NCBI GenBank assembly: GCA_052034085.1
Contig: JBPOJA010000018.1
Coordinates: forward strand, 1-16,045
Origin: UBA1426 sp052034085
GTDB lineage: Bacteria > Bacillota > Clostridia > Peptostreptococcales > Anaerovoracaceae
Length of the DNA: 16,045 nucleotides
Direction of reading: 5' to 3'
Notes under the pieces: model-generated
The model's input: only the letters and a program-made list of their open reading frames with translations
Database searches by the model: none
What the model was told of the DNA's origin: nothing
Position numbers and translations under genes: made by a program
Part shown: piece by piece, positions 5,174 to 13,764 of the stretch
Layout of the letters: every line of letters begins with the position of its first letter
Position numbering within the stretch: position 1 is the stretch's first letter

Positions 5174-8100
5174 ATGCCACAACCCGTCAAAATCGGTAAA
5201 AAAACCAGGCAAAGCTACTCCAAGATTCATGAAGTAGCGCCGGTTCCAAATCTGACAAAAATTCAAAAAGACTCATACGACTGGTTCATAGAAGAAGGAT
5301 TAAAGGAAGTATTTCAGGACATATCCCCCATTAGGGATTACGCTGATAAACTTGCCTTAATTTTTGTCGAACATTCTCTGGAGGATGAACCAAAATTCAG
5401 TCAGGAGGAGTGCAAAGACAGGGATGCAACATATTCAGCCCCTTTAAAGGTTAAAGTAAGGCTAGTCAATAACGAAACCCATGAAGTTAAAGAACAGGAA
5501 GTATTCATGGGAGATTTCCCTCTCATGACAGATAAGGGCACTTTTATTTATAACGGTGCGGAAAGGGTGGTGGTCACCCAGCTGGTCAGGTCGCCGGGAC
5601 CTTATTATGATGAGACCGTAGACAAATCCAACAATAGATTGTATTCAACGCAGATTATTCCGAACAGGGGCGCCTGGCTTGAATATGAGACAGATTCCAA
5701 TGAAATTATTTCGGTAAGGGTTGACAGAACGAGAAAACAGCCTATCACCACATTTTTGAGGGCTCTTGCTTCCACAACCGTGGAGGAAAAAGTTGCTCTG
5801 GAAAAAAGAAAAAATCCCGATGTTACCGAGGATGATTTAAGAAAAAAAGTTCGCAGATATGATGAAGCATTGAGTGATGTGGCCTCGATTTTAAACAGGG
5901 GCACCAATGATGAAATAATTGAGATATTCGGCCTGAATGACAGGCTGGAAAAGACCCTGTCCAAGGACACAAGCCTGGACAGTGAAGAAGGCCTTAAGGA
6001 AATCTACAGAAAACTCAGACCGGGTGAACCGGCAACTTTTGAAAGTGCTTACGACCTGGTGGAGGCCCTGTTTTTTGACAGCAAAAGATATGATCTGGCC
6101 AAGGTTGGACGCTATAAATACAATAAAAAATTAGGTTTGTCCAACAGAATTTTCAACTGCAAAGCGGCAGAAGATATTACTCATCCTGAAACGGGAGAGC
6201 TGCTTGCAGAAAAAGACCAGCTTATAACCAGAGATATGGCCAGAGCTATTGAAAATTCGGGTCTCAGCTATGTGATGATTCAGAGTAAAATTCAGGACCA
6301 CAAGGAAGTAAAAGTCATAGGAAACTCCTTTGTTGATATATGTGAATTTCTTGATGTGGACTGCAGCCGACTGAAACTGCCCCGGAAAGTATTCTATCCG
6401 GCACTGAAGGAAATCATGGAAATGAACCTGGAGGGAGAAGAACTTGAAGAGGCGATACAGACAGCCAGAAACAGACTTTCCCCCAAACATATAATTTTGG
6501 ACGATATCATTGCTTCTGTCAGCTATATATTAAATCTGGCAGACGGAATCGGTTCAATTGACGATATCGACCATCTGGGCAACAGAAGACTGAAAACTGT
6601 GGGAGAATTGCTGCAAAATCAATTCCGGATAGGTCTTGCCAGGATGGAAAGAGTGGTCAAGGAAAGAATGACCATTCAGGATATGGAGGTCACAACCCCC
6701 CAGGCATTGATGAATATCAGGCCGGTTACTGCTGCTATCAAGGAATTCTTCGGAAGTAGCCAGCTGTCCCAGTTCATGGATCAGACCAACCCTCTGGCAG
6801 AACTTACTCACAAGAGAAGATTATCAGCATTGGGTCCTGGTGGTCTTTCAAGAGAAAGAGCGGGGTTTGAAGTCAGGGACGTTCACCATTCCCACTACGG
6901 GAGGATGTGTCCCATTGAAACACCGGAAGGTCCCAACATTGGCCTGATTGGCTCACTTACCACCTATGGGCGGGTGAACGAGTACGGATTTATTGAAACT
7001 CCCTACAGAGTGGTGGATAAGTCCAAGGGACTGGTAACGGAAAATATCCAGTATCTGACTGCCGATGAGGAAGAGCAGGTATATATTGCCCAGGCCAATG
7101 AACCCCTGGATTCAGAAGGCCATTTCATAAATGATAAAGTTGTTGTACGTATGTCAGGCGGAAAAGTTGACCTGGTTTCGAAGGAAGAAGCGGACTTTAT
7201 GGACGTTTCCCCCAAGCAGGTTGTTTCTGTGGCTACGGCAATGATACCGTTTTTGGAAAACGACGATGCCAACAGGGCGCTGATGGGATCCAACATGCAA
7301 AGGCAGGCTGTGCCTCTTCTGATTACCGACACGCCGATAGTGGGAACAGGAATGGAATACATTGCAGCCAGGGACTCCGGGGTAGTAGTGCTTGCCAAAG
7401 AGGCGGGCACAGTGGAATACGTGGATGCCAGCCTTATAAAAATCAGAAGAGACAGGGATAACGGGGTCGATGTCTATAAGTTGTTGAAATTCAAGCGTTC
7501 CAACCAGGGAACCTGTATCAACCAGAAGCCCATAGTTCTTCATGGAGAAAAGGTGGAGGCGGGAGAGGTAATAGCAGACGGCCCCTCTACAGAAAAAGGG
7601 GAAATCGCTCTTGGAAGAAATCTTCTGGTAGGGTTCATGGCATGGGAAGGCTACAACTATGAGGACGCCATTATTTTAAATGAAAAACTGATAATGGAAG
7701 ATGCACTGACCTCCCTTCACATAGAAGAATACGAATCGGAGGCCAGGGACACCAAGCTTGGCCCTGAAGAAATAACAAAAGATATTCCCAATGTGGGTGA
7801 GGATGCACTTAAGGATCTGGATGAAGAGGGCATAATACGCATTGGTGCAGAAGTTACATCTTCTGATATTCTTGTGGGCAAGGTTACGCCTAAAGGTGAG
7901 ACAGAACTCACTGCAGAGGAGAGGCTTCTCAGAGCTATTTTCGGAGAAAAGGCCAGAGAGGTAAGGGATACTTCCTTAAGAGTCCCTCACGGAGAAACCG
8001 GAATTGTAGTAGACGTGAAAATATTCTCCAGGGAGAACGGAGATGAACTGTCTCCCGGAGTTAACAAACTGGTGAGAGTTTATGTTGCCACTAAGCGCAA

Positions 8101-9046
8101 AATCAGCGTAGGCGACAAAATGGCAGGGCGGCATGGAAATAAGGGTGTTATTTCCATGATACTGCCCCAGGAGGATATGCCTTTCATGGAAGATGGCACA
8201 GCCCTTGAAGTTATGCTCAATCCTTTAGGCGTTCCTTCCAGAATGAATGTTGGGCAGGTTCTGGAGACTCACCTTGGCCTGGCGGCTAAAAATAAAGGCT
8301 GGTTCATTGCCACCCCGGTATTTGACGGCGCCAGCGAGCTCGAAATTCTGGACCTGCTTAAGGAGTGTGGCTATCCCGAAAGCGGAAAACTGGTGCTCAG
8401 GGACGGAAGAACCGGAGACCCATTTGATAACCCTGTTACGGTTGGATATATGTATATGCTTAAACTCCACCATTTGGTAGATGATAAAATCCATGCCAGA
8501 AGCACGGGTCCGTACTCACTGGTAACCCAGCAGCCCCTGGGTGGAAAAGCCCAGTTTGGAGGCCAGAGGTTCGGCGAAATGGAAGTCTGGGCTCTGGAAG
8601 CCTACGGTGCAGCTTATACTTTGCAGGAGATACTTACCGTTAAATCTGACGATGTGGTTGGCAGGGTGAAAACTTACGAGGCTATAGTAAAGGGCGAAAA
8701 TATACCCGAACCGGGCACTCCGGAATCCTTCAAAGTCCTGATAAAGGAATTGCAGAGCCTTGCACTGGATGTAAAAGTTCTGTCTGAGGAAGACGAGGTT
8801 ATAGAAATACAGGAATCTTCGGAGATAGATGATGTAATGGGGCTTGAAGCCTTTAAGGAGATGGAAGAACTTATCCTTGAAGATGAGCTGTTTGGACGGG
8901 ATGCAGGCTTTGCCGTTGAAGGAGAAGAACCGGGGGAAAACGGTGACCTGGAAGACGGCGACCTTGAAATCGATGAGGATGAAATAAGCAATGAAGCCGA
9001 TATGGGCGCTGAAAGTTCTGAAGACGATTTGGATGAAGAACTTTAA
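5174..9046 (+). CDS. rpoB: DNA-directed RNA polymerase subunit beta
   Basis: A 1290-residue beta subunit of RNA polymerase, forming one pincer of the enzyme and part of the active centre. AAGGAG (5160-5165) is placed for ATG at 5174; a GTG at 5165 overlaps that signal and is rejected as start. The rifampicin pocket (residues 527-553) reads GSSQLSQFMDQTNPL then AELTHKRRLSAL, with D536, H546 and S551 at the positions of E. coli D516, H526 and S531, all wild type. Downstream are RMCPIETPEGPNIGLI, GRNLLVGFMAWEGYNYEDAI, GDKMAGRHGNKGVIS and the C-terminal GGKAQFGGQRFGEMEVWALEA clamp region, whose order is normal. The last 87 residues (1204-1290) hold 39 Asp/Glu and only two Lys/Arg, a long acidic tail beyond the conserved core. 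B. subtilis RpoB is 1193 residues. rpoC starts 13 nt after the stop. Confidence 0.98.
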   Translation: MPQPVKIGKKTRQSYSKIHEVAPVPNLTKIQKDSYDWFIEEGLKEVFQDISPIRDYADKLALIFVEHSLEDEPKFSQEECKDRDATYSAPLKVKVRLVNNETHEVKEQEVFMGDFPLMTDKGTFIYNGAERVVVTQLVRSPGPYYDETVDKSNNRLYSTQIIPNRGAWLEYETDSNEIISVRVDRTRKQPITTFLRALASTTVEEKVALEKRKNPDVTEDDLRKKVRRYDEALSDVASILNRGTNDEIIEIFGLNDRLEKTLSKDTSLDSEEGLKEIYRKLRPGEPATFESAYDLVEALFFDSKRYDLAKVGRYKYNKKLGLSNRIFNCKAAEDITHPETGELLAEKDQLITRDMARAIENSGLSYVMIQSKIQDHKEVKVIGNSFVDICEFLDVDCSRLKLPRKVFYPALKEIMEMNLEGEELEEAIQTARNRLSPKHIILDDIIASVSYILNLADGIGSIDDIDHLGNRRLKTVGELLQNQFRIGLARMERVVKERMTIQDMEVTTPQALMNIRPVTAAIKEFFGSSQLSQFMDQTNPLAELTHKRRLSALGPGGLSRERAGFEVRDVHHSHYGRMCPIETPEGPNIGLIGSLTTYGRVNEYGFIETPYRVVDKSKGLVTENIQYLTADEEEQVYIAQANEPLDSEGHFINDKVVVRMSGGKVDLVSKEEADFMDVSPKQVVSVATAMIPFLENDDANRALMGSNMQRQAVPLLITDTPIVGTGMEYIAARDSGVVVLAKEAGTVEYVDASLIKIRRDRDNGVDVYKLLKFKRSNQGTCINQKPIVLHGEKVEAGEVIADGPSTEKGEIALGRNLLVGFMAWEGYNYEDAIILNEKLIMEDALTSLHIEEYESEARDTKLGPEEITKDIPNVGEDALKDLDEEGIIRIGAEVTSSDILVGKVTPKGETELTAEERLLRAIFGEKAREVRDTSLRVPHGETGIVVDVKIFSRENGDELSPGVNKLVRVYVATKRKISVGDKMAGRHGNKGVISMILPQEDMPFMEDGTALEVMLNPLGVPSRMNVGQVLETHLGLAAKNKGWFIATPVFDGASELEILDLLKECGYPESGKLVLRDGRTGDPFDNPVTVGYMYMLKLHHLVDDKIHARSTGPYSLVTQQPLGGKAQFGGQRFGEMEVWALEAYGAAYTLQEILTVKSDDVVGRVKTYEAIVKGENIPEPGTPESFKVLIKELQSLALDVKVLSEEDEVIEIQESSEIDDVMGLEAFKEMEELILEDELFGRDAGFAVEGEEPGENGDLEDGDLEIDEDEISNEADMGAESSEDDLDEEL

Positions 9047-9059
9047 TTAGGAGGGGAAA

Positions 9060-12000
9060 ATGCAGGAATTAAACAATTTTGAATCTCTCAGGATAAGTCT
9101 GGCCTCTTCTGACAAGATTAGAAGCTGGTCCAGAGGAGAAGTCAAAAAACCGGAAACCATAAATTACAGAACCCTCAAGCCGGAAAAAGACGGATTATTC
9201 TGTGAAAGAATTTTTGGACCCACCAAGGACTGGGAATGTCACTGCGGGAAATATAAAAGAGTAAGATTTAAGGGCATTATATGTGACAGATGCGGCGTTG
9301 AAGTTACTAAAGCCAAGGTCAGAAGAGAAAGAATGGGACACATCGAACTGGCGGCCCCGGTTTCTCATATATGGTATTTCAAGGGTATACCCAGCAGAAT
9401 GGGTCTGGTTTTGAATATTTCACCAAGGAATTTGGAGAAGGTACTGTATTTTGCGGCATATATAGTTTTGGATCCGGGCGATACGGGTCTTGGCGACCAG
9501 GAAATACTTTCTGAACAGCAGTATCAGCAGGCAAGGGAGGATTTCGGCAACCGCTTCAGGGCGGCAATGGGAGCTGAGGCGATTAAGGAACTTCTTACCA
9601 GAATTGATCTTGACCTGCTTTCCTCTGAGCTTAAAGATGAGTTGAAAGACAGTACAGGTCAGAAAAGGGTCCGCATTTCAAGACGTCTGGAAGTAGTGGA
9701 AGCGTTGAGACTTTCAGGAAACAGGCCGGAATGGATGGTACTTGATGCAATTCCTGTGATTCCGCCCGACCTAAGGCCAATGGTTCAGCTGGACGGCGGC
9801 CGCTTCGCCACATCTGATTTAAATGATTTATACAGGAGAGTAATCAACAGAAACAACAGACTTAAAAGGCTTCTTGACCTGAGTGCTCCCGACATAATAG
9901 TGAGAAATGAAAAGAGAATGCTGCAGGAAGCTGTTGACGCTCTGATTGACAACGGCAGGAGAGGCAGACCGGTTACCGGCCCGGGATCCAGGCCTCTTAA
10001 ATCTCTTTCAGATATGTTAAAGGGCAAGCAGGGAAGGTTCCGTCAGAACCTGTTGGGCAAAAGAGTTGACTATTCCGGTCGTTCCGTAATAGTTGTGGGA
10101 CCTGAACTCAGATTCTATCAGTGCGGACTTCCCAAGAGAATGGCTCTTGAACTGTTTAAACCTTTCATCATGAAGGTGCTGGTGGAAGACGGCCAGGCAC
10201 ATAATATTAAAAGTGCTAAAAGAATGGTGGAGAAACTCAGACCCGAAGTCTGGGATGTTCTGGACCAGGTAATAAAAGAGCATGCGGTACTTTTAAACAG
10301 GGCACCTACCTTACACAGGCTGGGAATTCAGGCCTTTGAGCCAGTACTGGTGGAGGGAAAAGCTATCAAGCTTCACCCCCTTGTTTGTACTGCATATAAT
10401 GCTGACTTTGACGGAGACCAGATGGCGGTACATGTACCATTATCCGTGGAAGCTCAGTCCGAAGCCAGATTCCTCATGCTTTCCGTTAACAATATACTGG
10501 CGCCCAAAGACGGCAGCCCGATTACAACGCCCACCCAGGACATGGTTCTGGGCATATACTATCTGACTCATCCAGGTGCTGAAAAACCTGAGGACAGAGT
10601 TACCGATGCGGAAAAGGGCGACGGAAAAATTTTCGCGGACTATGATGAAATGCTAATGGCGTACAGAAACGGCATAGTCGGTATTCATGCCAGAGTCAAG
10701 GTCAGAAAAAAACTTCATGATAAAGACAGGGGACGCCTGGTTGAGTCCACAGTAGGCAGATTTATTTTCAACGAGAACATTCCACAGGAACTTGGCTATG
10801 TGGACAGAAAAGCTGATCCGTACTCGCTGGAAGTTGATTTTCTGTGCGATAAGAAAAAACTGGGCGACGTTATTGACCGCTGCTTCAGAAAATTTGGAAA
10901 TACGGTAACGGCAAATATTTTAGACCACATTAAAGACACGGGATTCCATTATTCCACCATGGCGGCCATTACCATAAGCGTAACCGATATGAAGATACCT
11001 GAGGCCAAGCAGAGGATAATAGACGAAACCAATAAAAAAGTCGATGAATACATGGGCGCATATAAAAAGGGACTCATGTCAGACCGTGAAAGATACGAAA
11101 GGGTTCTGAATATCTGGGAAAAGGCCACAGATGAAGTAGCCAATGAGCTTATGAAAAATCTGGATACTCTTAACAGCCTTTATGTAATGGCTCATTCCGG
11201 CGCAAGAGGAAGCAAGAAACAGATCCAGCAGATTGCGGGCATGAGAGGACTCATGGCCAATGCCTCCGGATATACAATAGAAATACCTATTACTTCAAAT
11301 TTCAGGGAAGGTCTTTCGGTTGTCGATTACTTTATTTCAACAAACGGCGCTAGAAAAGGACTGGCGGATACAGCTCTGCGTACTGCAGACTCCGGATATC
11401 TGACCAGAAGACTTGTTGATGTCAGCCATAATGTCATTGTTAAAGAACTGGATTGCGGCACCAATGAGGGAATAGAAGTAAGGGCTTTTACCGAGGGCAA
11501 GGAAGTAATTGAGCCGCTGAAGCAGAGAATCATCGGACGTGTGGCCCTCATGGATGTTGTTGATTCCAACGGCAAGGTAATAGTTAAGGGCGGGGAAGAA
11601 ATCCTTGAGCATCATGCGGAAGAAATTGAAAAGGCCGGCATTGAGTCAGTAGCCATAAGATCTGTAATGACCTGCAAGAGCAAAAATGGCATCTGTGCAA
11701 CATGCTACGGAAGAAATCTGGCAACAGGTGAACTCGTAAATATAGGGGAGGCTGTAGGAATAACCGCCGCTCAGTCCATTGGTGAACCAGGCACCCAGCT
11801 GACCATGCGTACCTTCCATACGGGGGGTGTAGCCGGCAGCGACATTACCCAGGGTCTTCCCAGAGTTGAGGAGCTTTTTGAAGCGAGAAAACCAAAAGGT
11901 CTTGCTGAAATCTGTGAAGCCAACGGTACCGTCGTTTCCATAGAGACCAGGAAAGATAATAAAGTCGAAGTAACGGTCAGGGGAGAAGAAGAAAGGGTTT

Positions 12001-12632
12001 ACATAGTACCTTATGGTGCGAGGATAAAAGTTTCTCAGGGCGATTTTATACTTGCGGGAGAAGCCATTACCCAGGGACCCTTGAATCCTCATGATATTCT
12101 GAGAATCAACGGCATCGAAGGAGTGTACCAGTATCTTCTTAAAGAAGTTCAGAGAGTATACAAAAACCAGGGCGTTGACATTAACGACAAGCACGTTGAA
12201 GTAATTCTCAGCCAGATGCTGTCCAAATACAAGGTGGAAAATGCGGGAGATACGGATCTCCTGTCAGGCGGAATGTATAACCAGCTGGAGCTGGATGAGG
12301 CAAATGAAAAAGCCATAAGCCAGGGCCTGGAACCGGCCGAGGCCAAGAGGGTGTTACTTGGTATTACCAAGGCATCTCTGGCAACCAACTCCTTCCTGTC
12401 AGCAGCCTCCTTCCAGGAAACCACCAAAGTCCTGACGGATGCAGCCATCAAAGGTAAAAAAGACAGTCTCATAGGTTTGAAGGAAAATGTCATCATAGGC
12501 AAACTTATTCCTGCCGGGACAGGAATGAAGAGATACAGAGACATCAGGCTGGATTACGGTATCAACGCAGAGCTTATGGAGACAGCCGTTGCTGAAGACA
12601 ACGACTACGAACCGGAGGAAGATTTCCATTGA
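9060..12632 (+). CDS. rpoC: DNA-directed RNA polymerase subunit beta'
   Basis: A 1190-residue beta' subunit, the length usual for Firmicutes, without the large E. coli-type insertion. The N-terminal zinc ribbon uses C60, C62, C75 and C78 (CHC...CDRC). The catalytic motif NADFDGDQM lies at 447-455, with D449, D451 and D453 as the magnesium ligands. RAPTLHRLGIQAFEP precedes it. The second zinc site uses C799, C872, C879 and C882. The trigger-loop region includes MRTFHTGGVAG, starting at residue 916. The ATG follows AGGAGGGG after a short spacer, and the 13-nt gap to rpoB makes equimolar, coupled expression likely. The end is intact. After the stop come a long hairpin and then rpsL. Confidence 0.98.
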   Translation: MQELNNFESLRISLASSDKIRSWSRGEVKKPETINYRTLKPEKDGLFCERIFGPTKDWECHCGKYKRVRFKGIICDRCGVEVTKAKVRRERMGHIELAAPVSHIWYFKGIPSRMGLVLNISPRNLEKVLYFAAYIVLDPGDTGLGDQEILSEQQYQQAREDFGNRFRAAMGAEAIKELLTRIDLDLLSSELKDELKDSTGQKRVRISRRLEVVEALRLSGNRPEWMVLDAIPVIPPDLRPMVQLDGGRFATSDLNDLYRRVINRNNRLKRLLDLSAPDIIVRNEKRMLQEAVDALIDNGRRGRPVTGPGSRPLKSLSDMLKGKQGRFRQNLLGKRVDYSGRSVIVVGPELRFYQCGLPKRMALELFKPFIMKVLVEDGQAHNIKSAKRMVEKLRPEVWDVLDQVIKEHAVLLNRAPTLHRLGIQAFEPVLVEGKAIKLHPLVCTAYNADFDGDQMAVHVPLSVEAQSEARFLMLSVNNILAPKDGSPITTPTQDMVLGIYYLTHPGAEKPEDRVTDAEKGDGKIFADYDEMLMAYRNGIVGIHARVKVRKKLHDKDRGRLVESTVGRFIFNENIPQELGYVDRKADPYSLEVDFLCDKKKLGDVIDRCFRKFGNTVTANILDHIKDTGFHYSTMAAITISVTDMKIPEAKQRIIDETNKKVDEYMGAYKKGLMSDRERYERVLNIWEKATDEVANELMKNLDTLNSLYVMAHSGARGSKKQIQQIAGMRGLMANASGYTIEIPITSNFREGLSVVDYFISTNGARKGLADTALRTADSGYLTRRLVDVSHNVIVKELDCGTNEGIEVRAFTEGKEVIEPLKQRIIGRVALMDVVDSNGKVIVKGGEEILEHHAEEIEKAGIESVAIRSVMTCKSKNGICATCYGRNLATGELVNIGEAVGITAAQSIGEPGTQLTMRTFHTGGVAGSDITQGLPRVEELFEARKPKGLAEICEANGTVVSIETRKDNKVEVTVRGEEERVYIVPYGARIKVSQGDFILAGEAITQGPLNPHDILRINGIEGVYQYLLKEVQRVYKNQGVDINDKHVEVILSQMLSKYKVENAGDTDLLSGGMYNQLELDEANEKAISQGLEPAEAKRVLLGITKASLATNSFLSAASFQETTKVLTDAAIKGKKDSLIGLKENVIIGKLIPAGTGMKRYRDIRLDYGINAELMETAVAEDNDYEPEEDFH

Positions 12633-12637
12633 CAACA

Positions 12638-12676
12638 GTGAATTAACGGTGTTAGAATATATGCCGGTTAATTCAC
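12638..12676 (+). other. Long hairpin in the rpoC-rpsL gap
   Basis: GTGAATTAAC (12638-12647) pairs perfectly with GTTAATTCAC (12667-12676). Two more G-C pairs (GG 12648-12649 with CC 12664-12665) follow past a single bulged G, around a 14-nt loop. It starts six bases after the rpoC stop codon. The following bases are GATTGCAATAACC, so there is no T-run and no sign of intrinsic termination. It could be a processing or stability element, or the remains of a terminator. The rest of the 100-nt gap contains only the rpsL ribosome binding site; I see no good promoter. Confidence 0.5.
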
Positions 12677-12732
12677 GATTGCAATAACCAAAACGAATAT
12701 GCCCATGGATGAGGGGCAGGAAAGGAGAGAGA

Positions 12733-13149
12733 ATGCCTACAATTAACCAACTGGTCAGGGAAGGAAGGATCAGATCCGTTAAAAAATCCCAGGCCCCGGC
12801 TTTGTTGAAGGGACTGAATTCCTTAAGAAGGAAAACAACTGATGTGGATTCACCTCAAAAAAGAGGAGTATGTACTTCTGTTAAAACAGTTACTCCAAAG
12901 AAGCCAAATTCAGCTTTGCGCAAGGTTGCAAGAGTCCGTCTCAGCAACGGCATCGAAGTCACGGCATATATTCCGGGAATCGGGCACAACCTGCAGGAGC
13001 ACAGTGTGGTGCTTATAAGAGGCGGCAGAGTCAAGGACTTACCAGGTGTGAGATATCACATTGTAAGAGGGACTCTGGATACATCCGGTGTATCGGAAAG
13101 ATCACAGGCTCGTTCCAAGTACGGAGCGAAAAAGGCTAAGAAAAAGTAA
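12733..13149 (+). CDS. rpsL: 30S ribosomal protein S12
   Basis: A 138-residue decoding-centre protein. The ATG at 12733 follows AAAGGAGAG (12721-12729) and starts with the family-typical MPTINQLVR; an in-frame ATG at 12709 lies before this signal and is rejected. The streptomycin region TPKKPNSALRK is wild type, as is the RGGRVKDLPGVRYH loop with its lysine. The middle loop DSPQKRGVC is the Gram-positive form. The lysine-rich tail is normal. In Firmicutes an L7Ae-like gene (rplGB) commonly lies between rpoC and rpsL; it is absent here. Confidence 0.98.
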   Translation: MPTINQLVREGRIRSVKKSQAPALLKGLNSLRRKTTDVDSPQKRGVCTSVKTVTPKKPNSALRKVARVRLSNGIEVTAYIPGIGHNLQEHSVVLIRGGRVKDLPGVRYHIVRGTLDTSGVSERSQARSKYGAKKAKKK

Positions 13150-13259
13150 GTTTTACAGGGACATAGGCAATAATGTTTAGTAGGTAAATCATAGTGCCCT
13201 TGATTATATAGATTGAGAGCGCCGCGGCTTCTGAAGAAGAAAGTCGAGTACCGAAAAAG

Positions 13260-13276
13260 TTTTGCCCTGTGCAAAA
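13260..13276 (+). other. Hairpin abutting the rpsG ribosome binding site
   Basis: TTTTGC (13260-13265) pairs with GCAAAA (13271-13276) around the 5-nt loop CCTGT. AGGAGG of rpsG begins one base later (13278-13283). The rpsL-rpsG gap is 142 nt in all. It also holds CTTC-TGAA-GAAG (13228-13239), a GCCGCGGC palindrome (13221-13228), and ACAGGG (13155-13160), which could pair at long range with CCCTGT (13265-13270), competing with this hairpin. I see no gene and no convincing promoter in the gap. A translation control site is possible. Confidence 0.42.
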
Positions 13277-13291
13277 TAGGAGGGAAGAGAA

Positions 13292-13762
13292 GTGCCAAGA
13301 AAAGGTAACATACCAAAAAGAGAGATACTTCCCGATCCTGTCTACGGGAGCGTTGTTGTAGCCAAGCTTATTAACAGCGTAATGTTAGATGGGAAAAAGG
13401 GAGTGGCCCAAGGTATAGTATACGAAGCTTTCGACAGAGTAAAAAATGCAACCGGAGAAGATCCGCTGGAAGTTTTCCAGAAAGCTTTGAACAATATTAT
13501 GCCCCAGGTTGAAGTTAAAGCCAGACGTGTGGGCGGTGCCAACTATCAGGTTCCCGTGGAGGTCAGGCCGGAGAGACGGCAGACTCTGGGCTTGAGATGG
13601 CTTACCAGATACACAAGGGCCAGGGGTGAACGCACCATGGCAGAAAGGCTGGCAAAAGAAATATTGGATGCATCAAACGGAGTGGGTGCTTCTGTCAAGA
13701 AGAGGGACGACACTCATAAGATGGCTGAGGCCAACAAAGCCTTTGCCCATTACAGGTGGTAA
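13292..13762 (+). CDS. rpsG: 30S ribosomal protein S7
   Basis: A 156-residue protein of typical length. It binds 16S rRNA early and organises the head of the small subunit near the E site. The start is GTG, preceded by AGGAGG (13278-13283) at good spacing, and gives MPRKGNIPKRE. The signature DPVYGSVVVAKLINSVMLDG (15-34) and the RNA-binding VKARRVGGANYQVPVEVRPE block are complete, as is the KAFAHYRW end. In E. coli S7 represses its own translation by binding the rpsL-rpsG spacer. The unusually long, structured spacer here would allow the same, but this is inferred. The stop codon lies two bases before fusA. Confidence 0.98.
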   Translation: MPRKGNIPKREILPDPVYGSVVVAKLINSVMLDGKKGVAQGIVYEAFDRVKNATGEDPLEVFQKALNNIMPQVEVKARRVGGANYQVPVEVRPERRQTLGLRWLTRYTRARGERTMAERLAKEILDASNGVGASVKKRDDTHKMAEANKAFAHYRW

Positions 13763-13764
13763 GT

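Noticed and set aside
6752..6832. Possible rifampicin-resistance changes in the RpoB pocket
   Set aside because: The Asp, His and Ser at the main resistance positions are the sensitive-type residues.
11646..12194. A 182-codon - strand frame inside rpoC, and similar ones at 14770-15285 and 7003-7543
   Set aside because: All lie opposite highly conserved coding sequence and arise from codon bias in the real frame; none has recognisable content.
12638..12676. Intrinsic terminator after rpoC
   Set aside because: The stem is good, but there is no T-run after it; kept only as a hairpin of unknown role.
12868..12990. Possible streptomycin-resistance change in S12
   Set aside because: The TPKKPNS and RVKDLPG loops carry the wild-type lysines.
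13180..13215. Promoter in the rpsL-rpsG gap around TTATATA
   Set aside because: The AT-rich -10-like stretch has no -35-like hexamer at 16-18 bp.
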